Assembly (NCBI RefSeq): GCF_008630535.1
Contig: NZ_VWPH01000001.1
Span: forward strand, 434,001-498,000
DNA from: Saccharopolyspora hirsuta
GTDB lineage: Bacteria > Actinomycetota > Actinomycetes > Mycobacteriales > Pseudonocardiaceae
DNA length: 64,000 nucleotides
Reading direction: 5' to 3'
Positions 24,758 to 32,701 of the stretch are shown in pieces. The notes under the pieces are model-generated. The model searched no databases. It had not been told where the DNA came from and saw only the letters and a program-made list of their open reading frames with translations. The position numbers and the translations under genes were made by a program. Position 1 is the first letter of the stretch. The number at the start of each line of letters is the position of its first letter.

Positions 24758-25045
24758 GTGAGCGACGTGTTCAAAGCGCTGGCGGATCCCACTCGGCGGG
24801 CGATCCTCGACGAACTGGCCGATCATGACGGCCAGACCCTGTTCGAGATCTGCGGTCGGCTGACCGGCAAGCACGGGCTGGGGTCGTCCCGCCAGGCCAT
24901 CTCGCAGCACATCGACGTGCTGGTGGAGGCGGGGCTGGTCGAGACCCGGCGGGACGGTCGTTACAAGTTCCACCACCTGAACACCGGTCCGCTGGCACAC
25001 CTCACCGACCGGTGGCTCAAGCCAGAAGCGGAGGAGACCCCTTGA
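24758..25045 (+). CDS. ArsR/SmtB-family repressor
   Basis: 95-residue winged-HTH repressor beginning VSDVFKALADPTRRAILDEL, the usual family N-terminus. SSRQAISQHIDVLVEAGLVE is the recognition region and DGRYKFHHLN the wing. No CxC metal-binding motif is present, so it probably senses something other than arsenic or cadmium. The GTG start coincides with the predicted transcription start, so the mRNA should be leaderless. It overlaps the VOC-family gene by 4 bp (TTGA), so the pair forms a two-gene autoregulated operon. Confidence 0.92.
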   Translation: MSDVFKALADPTRRAILDELADHDGQTLFEICGRLTGKHGLGSSRQAISQHIDVLVEAGLVETRRDGRYKFHHLNTGPLAHLTDRWLKPEAEETP

Positions 25046-25425
25046 AGATCTACGTGACCAGCGTCTTCGTCGACGACCAGCGCAAGGCGCAGAAGTTCTA
25101 CACCGAGGTGCTCGGCTTCCGGACCAAGCGCGACATCCCGATCGGCGAGGCGAGCTGGCTGACCCTGGTCTCGCCGGAGGCCCCGGACGGCGTCGAGCTG
25201 CTCCTCGAGCCGGACGGCCACCCTGCGGTGAAGCCGTACAAGGAGGCCCTGGTCAACGACGGCATCCCGGCCACCTCGTTCCAGGTCGACGACGTGCGGG
25301 CGGAGTTCAAGCGCCTCACCGAGCTGGGCGTGCGCTTCACCCAGGAGCCGACCGAGATGGGTGATGTGACCGCTGCGGTCTTCGACGACACCTGCGGCAA
25401 CCTGGTCCAGATCGTGCAGATGTGA
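25042..25425 (+). CDS. VOC (glyoxalase/bleomycin-resistance) family protein
   Basis: 127-residue vicinal-oxygen-chelate fold protein: KIYVTSVFVDDQRKAQKFYT opens the first beta-alpha-beta-beta-beta unit and TSFQVDDVRAEFKRLTELGV the second. VFDDTCGNLVQIVQM is the C-terminal metal-site strand. It starts at TTG 25042 with a GAGGAG site inside the ArsR gene. ArsR-VOC pairs are common in actinomycetes, with the VOC protein as the regulated product. Whether it detoxifies an electrophile or only binds a drug cannot be told. Confidence 0.9.
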   Translation: MKIYVTSVFVDDQRKAQKFYTEVLGFRTKRDIPIGEASWLTLVSPEAPDGVELLLEPDGHPAVKPYKEALVNDGIPATSFQVDDVRAEFKRLTELGVRFTQEPTEMGDVTAAVFDDTCGNLVQIVQM

Positions 25426-25431
25426 TCAGCC

Positions 25432-25462
25432 GGGGCGCCCCTCCGCCGGAGAGGGGCGCCCC
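25432..25462 (+). terminator. Strong hairpin terminator after the ArsR-VOC operon
   Basis: GGGGCGCCCCTC pairs perfectly with GAGGGGCGCCCC (12 bp) around a 7-base loop, 6 bp after the VOC stop codon. Confidence 0.85.
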
Positions 25463-25660
25463 GCTCGTCCGAGGACCAATGGCCCTTCCCGGCCTCCGGG
25501 AGCGGAGTCATCCTCAGTGCTGTTGTGCAGTGGCACGGCGGAGCTCCGCGACGCCCGCGGGAGCTCGGTCCGTTGTGCGCGCGGCTTTCCGGCGAACTGG
25601 GGGGCACGTTCGCGGGGCGCGCCATCTTCGACGACACCGCCCCGGTCGCAGGGAGGCCCG

Positions 25661-26182
25661 ATGCGCCGCTTCATCCGAGATCGCGCGGCTGCGCCGCGGA
25701 GCATCGGACTGATCGGAAGCGCGCTGTTCGTGGCCGCCGCGTGCGTGCCCGGCGGTGAAGAACCGGCGGGCAGCGGAGTCGGCACGCCCCCGCCGCCGGA
25801 AACGGCACCGCCGGTCACCGGAGGTGCGGTCGTGGTCCGCACCGAGCAGGTGCCCGGCCTTGGCCCGGTGCTGACCGGCCCGGACGGCCGCGCGGTGTAC
25901 CTGTTCGACCAGGACGGTGAGTCGAAGCCCACCTGCGTCGACGGCTGCGCGCGGGACTGGCCCCCGCTGACCGCAACGGCCCCGCCGGAAGCCGGACCGA
26001 ACGTGGACCCGGCCCTGCTCACCACGACCCGGCGCCAGGACGGCGCGACCCAGGTCGTCTACCACGGACACCCGCTGTACTACTACGTCGGCGACGACGT
26101 CCCGGGTCAGGCGAACGGCCACGGAGTCCGCTCGGCGGGCGGCTACTGGTACGCCCTCTCACCCGCGGGCAACCGCATCTGA
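25661..26182 (+). CDS. Secreted lipoprotein with PF03640-type repeats
   Basis: 173-residue lipoprotein. The N-terminal hydrophobic stretch IGLIGSALFVAAACVPG has a lipobox-like VAAAC, so it is probably lipid-anchored outside the membrane. Two repeats of the 'secreted repeat of unknown function' follow: one around GPDGRAVYLFDQDGESKPTC...ARDWPPLT and one around YHGHPLYYYVGDDVPGQANG. The start is ATG 25661 after GGGAGG. Function unknown; similar proteins carry redox or ligand-binding suggestions without proof. Confidence 0.85.
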   Translation: MRRFIRDRAAAPRSIGLIGSALFVAAACVPGGEEPAGSGVGTPPPPETAPPVTGGAVVVRTEQVPGLGPVLTGPDGRAVYLFDQDGESKPTCVDGCARDWPPLTATAPPEAGPNVDPALLTTTRRQDGATQVVYHGHPLYYYVGDDVPGQANGHGVRSAGGYWYALSPAGNRI

Positions 26183-26284
26183 CGCGCCCGCACCCGGGGC
26201 TTTCTTCCCTGGAACGGGCACTCCAGCTCCTGCACGGTGGGTTCACCGGAGCGAATCCGGGGCCGAGCCGGGGAGGTCGTGATC

Positions 26285-26692
26285 ATGGCAACTCGTGGAG
26301 CCGGGCGCATGCGGACGGGCTGGGTGGGGTGGGTGTACTTCGCGGCCGCGGTCCTGCTGGTGATCGGCGTCATCCAGATCGTCAACGGCGTGATCGCCTT
26401 CGCCCACTCGGGGACCGTGCTCACGCCCGCCGGGACCGAGATCCGCGTCAGCTACGGGACGATCGGCTGGAGCTACCTGATCACGGGTGCGGTCCTCGCC
26501 GCCACCGGCGTGGGGCTGCTCAGCGGGCGCACGTGGGCACGCGTGGTGGCGGTCGTGCTCGCGGTGATCAGCGTGCTGGCGAACATCGCCTTCTTCGCGG
26601 CGTACCCGCTCTGGTCCGCCGTGGCGATCGTGCTCAACGCGGTGGTGATCTACGCCCTGGTCGCGCACGGCAAGGAGATGGCGCCCCGGTAG
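26285..26692 (+). CDS. Four-helix membrane protein (DUF7144-like)
   Basis: 135-residue protein with four hydrophobic helices: WVYFAAAVLLVIGVIQIVNG, WSYLITGAVLAATGVGLL, VVAVVLAVISVLANIAFFAA and LWSAVAIVLNAVVIYALVAH. The short RMRTGWVGWVYF opening and overall layout are shared by many small actinomycete membrane proteins. The start is ATG 26285 after GGGGAGG. Function unknown. A GAP-family membrane protein follows 26 bp downstream. Confidence 0.82.
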   Translation: MATRGAGRMRTGWVGWVYFAAAVLLVIGVIQIVNGVIAFAHSGTVLTPAGTEIRVSYGTIGWSYLITGAVLAATGVGLLSGRTWARVVAVVLAVISVLANIAFFAAYPLWSAVAIVLNAVVIYALVAHGKEMAPR

Positions 26693-26718
26693 CGCAGGTC
26701 GGGTACCGGAGGTGTGCC

Positions 26719-27357
26719 GTGAACCTGCAGGTCCTGCCGCTGGCCGTCACGATGATGGCCGGGCCGCAGATCATGTCGGCGATCGTGCTCGTCACCGCGG
26801 AGCGCCCGGTGCGGGTGTCCGCGGCGTTCCTCGTCGGCGTGATCGTCGCGACGACGGTCGGCGTCAGCATCGCCGGTGGGGTGGCGGCGCTGCTCGGCGG
26901 CGCTGTTGCGATCGACGGTGAATCGCACGAGGCCAGCACGCTCGGCAAGGTCATCCAGATCGTGCTGATCGGGTTGTTGGTGCTGGCAGCGGTGAAGTCC
27001 TACCTCGGGCGGAAGACGGCCGAACCGCCGCGGTGGCTCGGCGCGCTGCTCTCGGCGACCCCGGCCACGGCGCTGAAGACGGGCCTGCTGGTGATCTTGG
27101 CGATGCCGTCGGACATCCTGGTGATGCTGACCGTCGGGATGAACTTGCAGCACAACAGGAGCGGGCTGAGCGGCGCGATCCCGTTCATCGCGGCGACCGC
27201 GCTGATCGCGGCGCTGCCGCTGCTGCTCTACCTGGTGCTGCGCAAGCGGGCCATCACGGCGATGCCGAAGGTCAGGGACTGGATGAACACCCGCAGCTGG
27301 CTGGTGAACATCATCGTCTGCGGGATCTTCATCGGACTCGTCGCTACCGGCGGTTGA
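26719..27357 (+). CDS. GAP-family (Sap/SfLAP-type) membrane protein
   Basis: 212-residue six-helix membrane protein of the family that includes the mycobacterial peptidolipid/sulfolipid-addressing proteins. Features are VLPLAVTMMAGPQIMSAIVL at the start, the RPVRVSAAFLVGVIV helix, a cytoplasmic KSYLGRKTAEPPRWLGAL loop, and TALKTGLLVILAMPSDILVM. The start is GTG 26719 with a GGAGG site. In mycobacteria such proteins help export surface lipids; the role here is not known. It ends before a bidirectional terminator. Confidence 0.83.
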   Translation: MNLQVLPLAVTMMAGPQIMSAIVLVTAERPVRVSAAFLVGVIVATTVGVSIAGGVAALLGGAVAIDGESHEASTLGKVIQIVLIGLLVLAAVKSYLGRKTAEPPRWLGALLSATPATALKTGLLVILAMPSDILVMLTVGMNLQHNRSGLSGAIPFIAATALIAALPLLLYLVLRKRAITAMPKVRDWMNTRSWLVNIIVCGIFIGLVATGG

Positions 27358-27371
27358 GGCGTTCACCGGCG

Positions 27372-27413
27372 GCGGAGGGCATTTCCGGCCAGCGAGGCCG
27401 AAATGCCCTCCGC
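27372..27413. terminator. Long bidirectional terminator hairpin
   Basis: GCGGAGGGCATTTC pairs with GAAATGCCCTCCGC (14 bp), and an inner GGCC/GGCC stem has an AGCGA loop. It lies between two convergent genes, 14 bp after one stop and 11 bp before the other. Confidence 0.88.
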
Positions 27414-27424
27414 GCGGTGTTGGG

Positions 27425-28633
27425 TCAGATGCGTTCGAAGACCGCAGCGAGGCCTTGGCCGCCGCCGATGCACATCGTTTCGAGGCCGTAGCGGGCCTCC
27501 CGGCGGTGCATCTCGCGGGACAGCGTTGCCAGGATCCGGGCTCCGGTGGCGCCGATGGGGTGGCCGAGGGAGATGCCGGAGCCGTTGACGTTGAGGCGGT
27601 CGAAGTCGGCGGGCTTGAACTCCCACTCCCGCGTGCACGCCAGGACCTGGGCCGCGAACGCCTCGTTGAGCTCGATCAGGTCGACGTCGGCGAGGGTGAT
27701 TCCCGCGCGCTGCAACGCCTTCGCCGTCGCGGGCACCGGGCCGATGCCCATGGTGCGCGGCGGCACGCCCGCGCGCGCCCACGACACCAGGCGGACCAGC
27801 GGTCGCAGGCCCAGTTCGGCGGCGCGCTCCGGGGTGGTCACCACGCAGATCGCCGCCGCGTCGTTCTGGCCGCTGGCGTTGCCCGCGGTGACCGTCGCAC
27901 CCGGATCCGACTTGCCCAGCACGGGTTTCAGCGCCGACAGGGTGTCCATCGTGGTCTCCGGGCGGGGGTGCTCGTCGACCTCGACCACGGTGTCGCCCTT
28001 GCGGGAGCGCACCGTCACCGGAACGATCTCCTCGGCGAACAGCCCGGCGCTCTGCGCTGCCCCGGCGCGCTGCTGCGAGCGCACCGCCAGCTCGTCCTGC
28101 TCGGTGCGGGAGATCTCGTACTCGCGGCGCAGGTTCTCGGCGGTTTCCAGCATGCCGCCGGGGACCGGGAAGTTCGCGCCGCCCGCGGTGACCCGGCCGC
28201 GGGCCAGCGAGTCGTGCAGCTCCAGCCCGCTGCCGCGGATGCCCCACCGGGCCTCGGTGGTGTAGAAGGGCGCGCTGCTCATGCTCTCCGCGCCACCGGC
28301 CAGCACCACGTCGCTGACCCCGGTCTGCACCTGCATCGCGGCGTCGAGGACCGCCTGCAGCCCGGACCCGCAGCGGCGGTCCAGCTGGGTGCCGCCGACC
28401 TCGATCGGCAGGCCCGCGTCCAGCGCCGCCACCCGGCCGATCGCCGGGGCGTCGGAGGTGGGGTAGCCCTGGCCGAGGATCACCTCGTCGACCGCGGCGC
28501 CGTCCAGCCCGGTGCGCTCCAGCAGCGCCCTGATCACCGTCGAGGCCAGGTCGACCGCCGGAACGGTCTTGAACACCCCGCCGAACCGGCCGATCGGGGT
28601 CCGCAGCGGTTCGCAGATCACCGCTTCGCGCAT
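27425..28633 (-). CDS. Acetyl-CoA C-acyltransferase (thiolase)
   Basis: 402-residue degradative thiolase that cleaves 3-oxoacyl-CoA with CoA. The nucleophilic Cys is in LDRRCGSGLQAVLDA, the His in GSGISLGHPIGATGARIL, and the second Cys in ETMCIGGGQGLA; NEAFA is also present. Start ATG 28631-28633 follows AAGGAG. It diverges from 3-hydroxyacyl-CoA dehydrogenase and acyl-CoA dehydrogenase genes, so it likely completes that beta-oxidation module. A 3-oxoadipyl-CoA thiolase role would fit the hydroxyquinol genes 7 kb away but cannot be proved by sequence. Confidence 0.94.
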   Translation of the reverse strand: MREAVICEPLRTPIGRFGGVFKTVPAVDLASTVIRALLERTGLDGAAVDEVILGQGYPTSDAPAIGRVAALDAGLPIEVGGTQLDRRCGSGLQAVLDAAMQVQTGVSDVVLAGGAESMSSAPFYTTEARWGIRGSGLELHDSLARGRVTAGGANFPVPGGMLETAENLRREYEISRTEQDELAVRSQQRAGAAQSAGLFAEEIVPVTVRSRKGDTVVEVDEHPRPETTMDTLSALKPVLGKSDPGATVTAGNASGQNDAAAICVVTTPERAAELGLRPLVRLVSWARAGVPPRTMGIGPVPATAKALQRAGITLADVDLIELNEAFAAQVLACTREWEFKPADFDRLNVNGSGISLGHPIGATGARILATLSREMHRREARYGLETMCIGGGQGLAAVFERI

Positions 28634-28741
28634 CGCTTGCTCCTTCGGTTCCACCCCGGCGGGCGTTCCGCCGCCGTTTCTCGTTCGTAGCACAGCGCCG
28701 TTGCGCTCCGGAACACGCGACGATTATGTTCGCCAGCGTAT

Positions 28742-28762
28742 TACTGACAGGCCAATTCAGTA
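28742..28762. promoter_or_regulatory. Inverted repeat in the thiolase / hydroxyacyl-CoA dehydrogenase divergent promoter
   Basis: TACTGA (28742-28747) and TCAGTA (28757-28762) are perfect complements spaced 9 bp apart in the AT-rich centre of the divergent region. This is a candidate operator for a regulator controlling both directions. Confidence 0.5.
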
Positions 28763-28823
28763 TTGGACGGTCTTGGCGTGCCGTGCGAGGGTGCGTCGAG
28801 GGCAACCTTCCGGGAGGTCGACC

Positions 28824-30344
28824 ATGCAGTGGGCGGAGCAGGTCAGCGCGGTGCGGGTGATCGGCACCGGGGTGATGGGGCGCGGGATCGCGCAGATCGC
28901 CGCGGCGGCGGGCCTGGCCGTGGAGCTCGCCGACGCGCGCGCCGAGGCCGTGACCAGCGCGGTCGACCAGATCGGCCGGATGTTCGACAAGCTGGTCGGC
29001 AAGGGGCGGATGACCGCCGAGCAGGCGGCGGCCGCGCGGGAGCGGCTGCGCCCGGTGGACAGCCCGCTGGCGCCGACCGAGTGCGACCTGGTGGTCGAGG
29101 CGGTCCGCGAGGACCTGGCCACCAAGCGCGAGCTGTTCGCCGAGCTGGAGAAGATCTGCCCGGCGCGCGCCGTGTTCGCCACCAACACCAGCTCGCTGCA
29201 GGTCACCTCCATCGCCACCGCGCTGGACGACCCGAGCCGCCTCGCCGGGCTGCACTTCTTCAACCCGGTGCCGCTGATGCGCCTGGTCGAGGTGATCCCC
29301 GGCGCCCGGACCGCGGCGTGGATCCCCGACGCGCTGGTGGACCTGGTGCGGCGCCTCGGCCACACGCCGGTGCGCGCCACCGACACCCCCGGCTTCCTGG
29401 TCAACCACGCCGGACGCGGGCTGATCACCGAGGCGCTGCAGGTCCTGGCCGAGGGCGTGGCCACCACCTCGGACGTCGACCGGATCTGCCGCGACGTGCT
29501 GGGCCTGCGGATGGGCCCGTTCGAGCTGATGGACCTGACCGGGCTGGACGTCACGCACCCGGCGATGGAGAGCATCTGGACCGGCTACTACGGCGACCCG
29601 CGCCTGCGCCCGTCGCCGATCACCCGCACCCGCCTGGAGGCGGGGCTCCTCGGCCGCAAGACGGGGGAGGGCTTCTACGCCTACGTCGACGGCGTCAAGC
29701 AGGAGGAACCCGAGCCGCAGGCCCCGGAGGCGGTGGCGCGCCCGGTCTGGTCGGACAGCGCGGACCTGCTCGACGTGCTGGCGGGCGCGGGCGTTCAGGT
29801 GGAGCGGGGGCCGGAACCCTCCGCTGAGGCTGTCGTGCTGGTCACCCCGTACGGCCACAGCGCCGCAACCGCAGCGCGCTCCGCTGACCTGCCCGTCGCG
29901 CGCGCCTGCGGTGTCGATCCGCTCAGCACCGAGGCCCGCTGCACGCTCTCCGTGCACCCGGCGTGCGACGCGGAGTTCGCGCGGTCGGCCTGGGCGGCGC
30001 TGGCCGCGACCGGTCGCGCTGTGACGGTGGTGCGCGACAGCCCGGGCATGGTGGCGCAGCGGATCCTCGCCGCGATCGTCAACACCAGCTGCTTCATCGC
30101 CGAGCAGCGGCTGGCGAGCCCGGCCGACATCGACACGGCGGTGCGGATCGCGCTGGGCTACCCGCGCGGTCCCCTGGAGTGGGGCCAGCAGGTCGGCCCG
30201 CGCCGGGTGCTGTCCGTCCTGCGCGCCCTGCAGTCGGCGACCGGTGACCCGCGCTACCGCCCGAGCCGCTGGCTGGTCGAGCGCGCCGAGCTCGGCCTGG
30301 ACCTCACCGAAACCGGCACCACCCCGCAAGACCTGCTCACCTGA
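28824..30344 (+). CDS. 3-hydroxyacyl-CoA dehydrogenase (PaaH-like, two-domain)
   Basis: 506-residue NAD-dependent dehydrogenase. The Rossmann motif IGTGVMGRGIAQIAAAAG is at about residues 13-30, the catalytic His is in LAGLHFFNPVPLMRLVEVI, and NTSSL is nearby. A first 3HCDH C-terminal domain spans about 180-275 (TPGFLVNHAGRGLITEAL). A second follows a linker (SPGMVAQRILAAIVNTSCFI, YPRGPLEWGQQVG), giving the long form typical of PaaH/3-hydroxyadipyl-CoA dehydrogenase. The start is ATG 28824 after GGGAGG. It is followed 26 bp later by an acyl-CoA dehydrogenase gene. Confidence 0.92.
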   Translation: MQWAEQVSAVRVIGTGVMGRGIAQIAAAAGLAVELADARAEAVTSAVDQIGRMFDKLVGKGRMTAEQAAAARERLRPVDSPLAPTECDLVVEAVREDLATKRELFAELEKICPARAVFATNTSSLQVTSIATALDDPSRLAGLHFFNPVPLMRLVEVIPGARTAAWIPDALVDLVRRLGHTPVRATDTPGFLVNHAGRGLITEALQVLAEGVATTSDVDRICRDVLGLRMGPFELMDLTGLDVTHPAMESIWTGYYGDPRLRPSPITRTRLEAGLLGRKTGEGFYAYVDGVKQEEPEPQAPEAVARPVWSDSADLLDVLAGAGVQVERGPEPSAEAVVLVTPYGHSAATAARSADLPVARACGVDPLSTEARCTLSVHPACDAEFARSAWAALAATGRAVTVVRDSPGMVAQRILAAIVNTSCFIAEQRLASPADIDTAVRIALGYPRGPLEWGQQVGPRRVLSVLRALQSATGDPRYRPSRWLVERAELGLDLTETGTTPQDLLT

Positions 30345-30370
30345 CGACCGCGAAGAGCAAGAGGAACGCA

Positions 30371-31531
30371 GTGGACTTCGAGCTGACCGACACCCAGGCC
30401 GCGTTCAAGGAGATGGCGGCGCAGTTCGTCGACGCCGAGATCGTGCCGCACGTGCGCGAGTGGGACCGCCGCGAGGAGGTCGACCTGGCGATCGTGCGCA
30501 AGCTCGGCGAACTCGGGTTCCTCGGCCTGACGCTGCCCGAGGAGCACGGCGGCGTCGAGGCCGACATGGTCAGCTACGCCCTGGTGATCGAGGAGCTCGG
30601 ACGCGGCGACTCCTCGGTGCGCGGCATCGTGTCGGTGTCGCTGGGCCTGGTCGCCAAGTCCATCGCCGCGCACGGCACCGAGGAGCAGAAGCAGCGCTGG
30701 CTGCCGGAGCTGGCCAGCGGTGCGGCGCTCGGCTGCTTCGCGCTGACCGAGCCCGACGCGGGCTCCGACCCGGGGTCGATGACCACCCGCGCGCGCCGCG
30801 AGGGCGAGGACTGGGTGATCACCGGGCAGAAGATGTTCATCACCAACGGGACCTGGGCGAAGGTGGCCCTGCTGTTCGCGCGCACCAGCGACGACGGCGG
30901 CCGGGGCATCACCGCGTTCCTGGTGCCCACCGATTCGCCCGGTTTCACCGCCAACACCGTGCACGGCAAGCTCGGGCTGCGCGGCCAGGCCACCGCGGAG
31001 CTGGTGCTCGACGAGGTCCGGGTGCCGGACTCGGCGCGGCTCGGCGAGGTCGGCAAGGGGCTGGGCATCGCGCTCGGCGCGCTGACCAAGGGCCGGATCT
31101 CGGTCGCGGCGGGCGCGGTCGGGGTGGCGCAGGCGGCGCTGATCGCGGCGACCCGGTACGCGGGGGAGCGGGTGCAGTTCGGCAAGCCGATCGCGTCCCG
31201 CCAGCTGGTGCAGGAGCTGCTGGCGGACTCCGCGGTGGAGGTCGAGGCGGCGCGGCTGCTGACGCTGCGCGCGGCAGCGCTGGCCGAGCGCGGGGTGTCC
31301 CGCCAGGAGCTGACCACCGCGTCGTCGATGGCGAAGCTGCACGCGAGCGAAACCGCGGTCAAGGTGGCCAACAACGCGCTGCAGGTCTTCGGCGGGTACG
31401 GCTTCATCGACGAGTACCCGGTCGGCAAGTACCTCCGCGACGCCCGGGTGCTGACCCTCTACGAGGGCACCAGCCAGGTGCAGAAGCTGATCATCGGCCG
31501 GTCCCTCACCGGGGTCGACGCCCTCTCGTGA
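30371..31531 (+). CDS. Acyl-CoA dehydrogenase
   Basis: 386-residue FAD enzyme making the first beta-oxidation double bond. Signature 1 is ALGCFALTEPDAGSDPGSM and WVITGQKMFITNGTWA; signature 2 is QVFGGYGFIDEYPVGKYLRD. The catalytic Glu is in LYEGTSQVQKLIIGR. The start is GTG 30371. It shares an operon with the hydroxyacyl-CoA dehydrogenase upstream, and the divergent thiolase completes the set. Chain-length preference cannot be read from the sequence. Confidence 0.94.
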   Translation: MDFELTDTQAAFKEMAAQFVDAEIVPHVREWDRREEVDLAIVRKLGELGFLGLTLPEEHGGVEADMVSYALVIEELGRGDSSVRGIVSVSLGLVAKSIAAHGTEEQKQRWLPELASGAALGCFALTEPDAGSDPGSMTTRARREGEDWVITGQKMFITNGTWAKVALLFARTSDDGGRGITAFLVPTDSPGFTANTVHGKLGLRGQATAELVLDEVRVPDSARLGEVGKGLGIALGALTKGRISVAAGAVGVAQAALIAATRYAGERVQFGKPIASRQLVQELLADSAVEVEAARLLTLRAAALAERGVSRQELTTASSMAKLHASETAVKVANNALQVFGGYGFIDEYPVGKYLRDARVLTLYEGTSQVQKLIIGRSLTGVDALS

Positions 31532-31568
31532 GCGGCGGTGGTCGCGAGAACGACCATCGCCGCGCACG
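31527..31568 (+). terminator. Hairpin terminator after acyl-CoA dehydrogenase gene
   Basis: Arms 31527-31544 and 31551-31568 are complementary over 18 bp with one mismatch and one G-T pair, and the loop is CGAGAA. It starts within the stop codon. Its arm (CGTGAGCGGCGGTGG) nearly matches the terminator at 39221, so it belongs to a shared GTGAGCG hairpin type. Confidence 0.75.
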
Positions 31569-31592
31569 GGCGCAAGTCCCGGTAAAGGGGTA

Positions 31593-31648
31593 TTGACGGT
31601 ATTTCTCCGCGGTCGCTATCGTGGCCCGCAATTGGAAACTAAGTTTCC
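31593..31648 (+). promoter_or_regulatory. Cellulase promoter with operator-like palindrome
   Basis: -35 TTGACG (31593-31598), an 18-bp spacer, and -10 TATCGT (31617-31622). The palindrome GGAAACT-A-AGTTTCC (31634-31648) follows the expected transcription start, where a bound repressor would block elongation. It differs from the CebR/CelR-type box TGGGAGCGCTCCCA. Confidence 0.65.
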
Positions 31649-31693
31649 GATTTCCCGCCGCCAGAATCATCGCCTTCGACCGAGGAGACGCCG

Positions 31694-32701
31694 ATGAGGT
31701 GGCAGAACTGTGTCCGCGCGGCGGCAGTCGCCGCGACCCTGCTCGTGACCGGCACCGCGGCCCAGGCCGCCGCACCGGCACCCGAGCTGAATCCCGTTGC
31801 GGAGAACGGGGTTCTGTCCGTGTGCGGCATGACGCTGTGCAACAGCAGCGGGGCGCCCGTGCAGCTGCGCGGGATGAGCACGCACGGCCTGCAGTGGTAC
31901 AGCCAGTGCGTCAACGACGCGTCGCTGGACGCCCTGGCCCAGGACTGGCAGGCCGACGTGCTGCGGATCTCCATGTACATCCAGGAAGGCGGCTACGAGG
32001 AGGACCCGGCGAAGTTCACCGAGATGGTGAACAACTACGTCGAGGAGGCCACCGAGCGCGGCATGTACGCGATCATCGACTGGCACATGCTCGACCCGGG
32101 CGACCCGAACTACAACCTGGAGCGGGCCAAGACGTTCTTCACCGAGGTGGCCCAGCGCCACAAGGACAAGCCGAACGTGCTCTACGAGATCGCCAACGAG
32201 CCCAGCGGTGTCGAGTGGAGCGAGATCAAGAGCTACGCCGAGGAGCTGATCCCGGTGATCCGGGAGCAGGACCCGGACTCGGTGGTGCTGGTCGGCACCC
32301 GGGCCTGGTCCTCGCTGGGCGTCTCCGAGGGCGCCGACGAGAAGGAGGTCGTCGACAACCCGGTCAACGCCGACAACATCATGTACACCTTCCACTTCTA
32401 CGCGGCCTCGCACGGCGACGAGTACCTGAACACGCTCTCGCGCGCGGCCGACGAGCTGCCGATGTTCGTCACCGAGTTCGGCACCCAGGAGGCCAGCGGG
32501 GACGGCGGCAACGACTTCGACATGGCCCAGCGCTACCTCGACCTGATGGCCGAGAAGAACATCAGCTGGACCAACTGGAACTACTCCGACGACTCCCGCT
32601 CCGGCGCGGTGTTCAAGGAGGGCACCTGCGACGCGGGCCCGTACCCCGGCACCGACCAGCTCAAGCCCGCCGGTGTGTGGGTGCGCGAACGGGTCGGGTG
32701 A
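31694..32701 (+). CDS. Secreted GH5-family cellulase (endoglucanase)
   Basis: 335-residue secreted endo-beta-1,4-glucanase. Signal peptide MRWQNCVRAAAVAATLLVTG with cleavage near AQAAAPAP. The catalytic domain follows directly with no carbohydrate-binding module. LRGMSTHGLQWYSQC and LRISMYIQEGGY open the barrel, acid/base Glu169 is in YEIANEPSG, and nucleophile Glu261 is in FVTEFGTQEASGDGG; the WTNWNYSDD strand is typical of subfamily 2. The start is ATG 31694 after GAGGAG. Its stop overlaps the next gene's GTG by 4 bp, linking it to a polysaccharide lyase. Confidence 0.94.
   Translation: MRWQNCVRAAAVAATLLVTGTAAQAAAPAPELNPVAENGVLSVCGMTLCNSSGAPVQLRGMSTHGLQWYSQCVNDASLDALAQDWQADVLRISMYIQEGGYEEDPAKFTEMVNNYVEEATERGMYAIIDWHMLDPGDPNYNLERAKTFFTEVAQRHKDKPNVLYEIANEPSGVEWSEIKSYAEELIPVIREQDPDSVVLVGTRAWSSLGVSEGADEKEVVDNPVNADNIMYTFHFYAASHGDEYLNTLSRAADELPMFVTEFGTQEASGDGGNDFDMAQRYLDLMAEKNISWTNWNYSDDSRSGAVFKEGTCDAGPYPGTDQLKPAGVWVRERVG

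Noticed and set aside
27363..30329. 988-codon minus-strand open frame
   Set aside because: Shadow of the thiolase region and of the plus-strand hydroxyacyl-CoA dehydrogenase; no recognisable domain.
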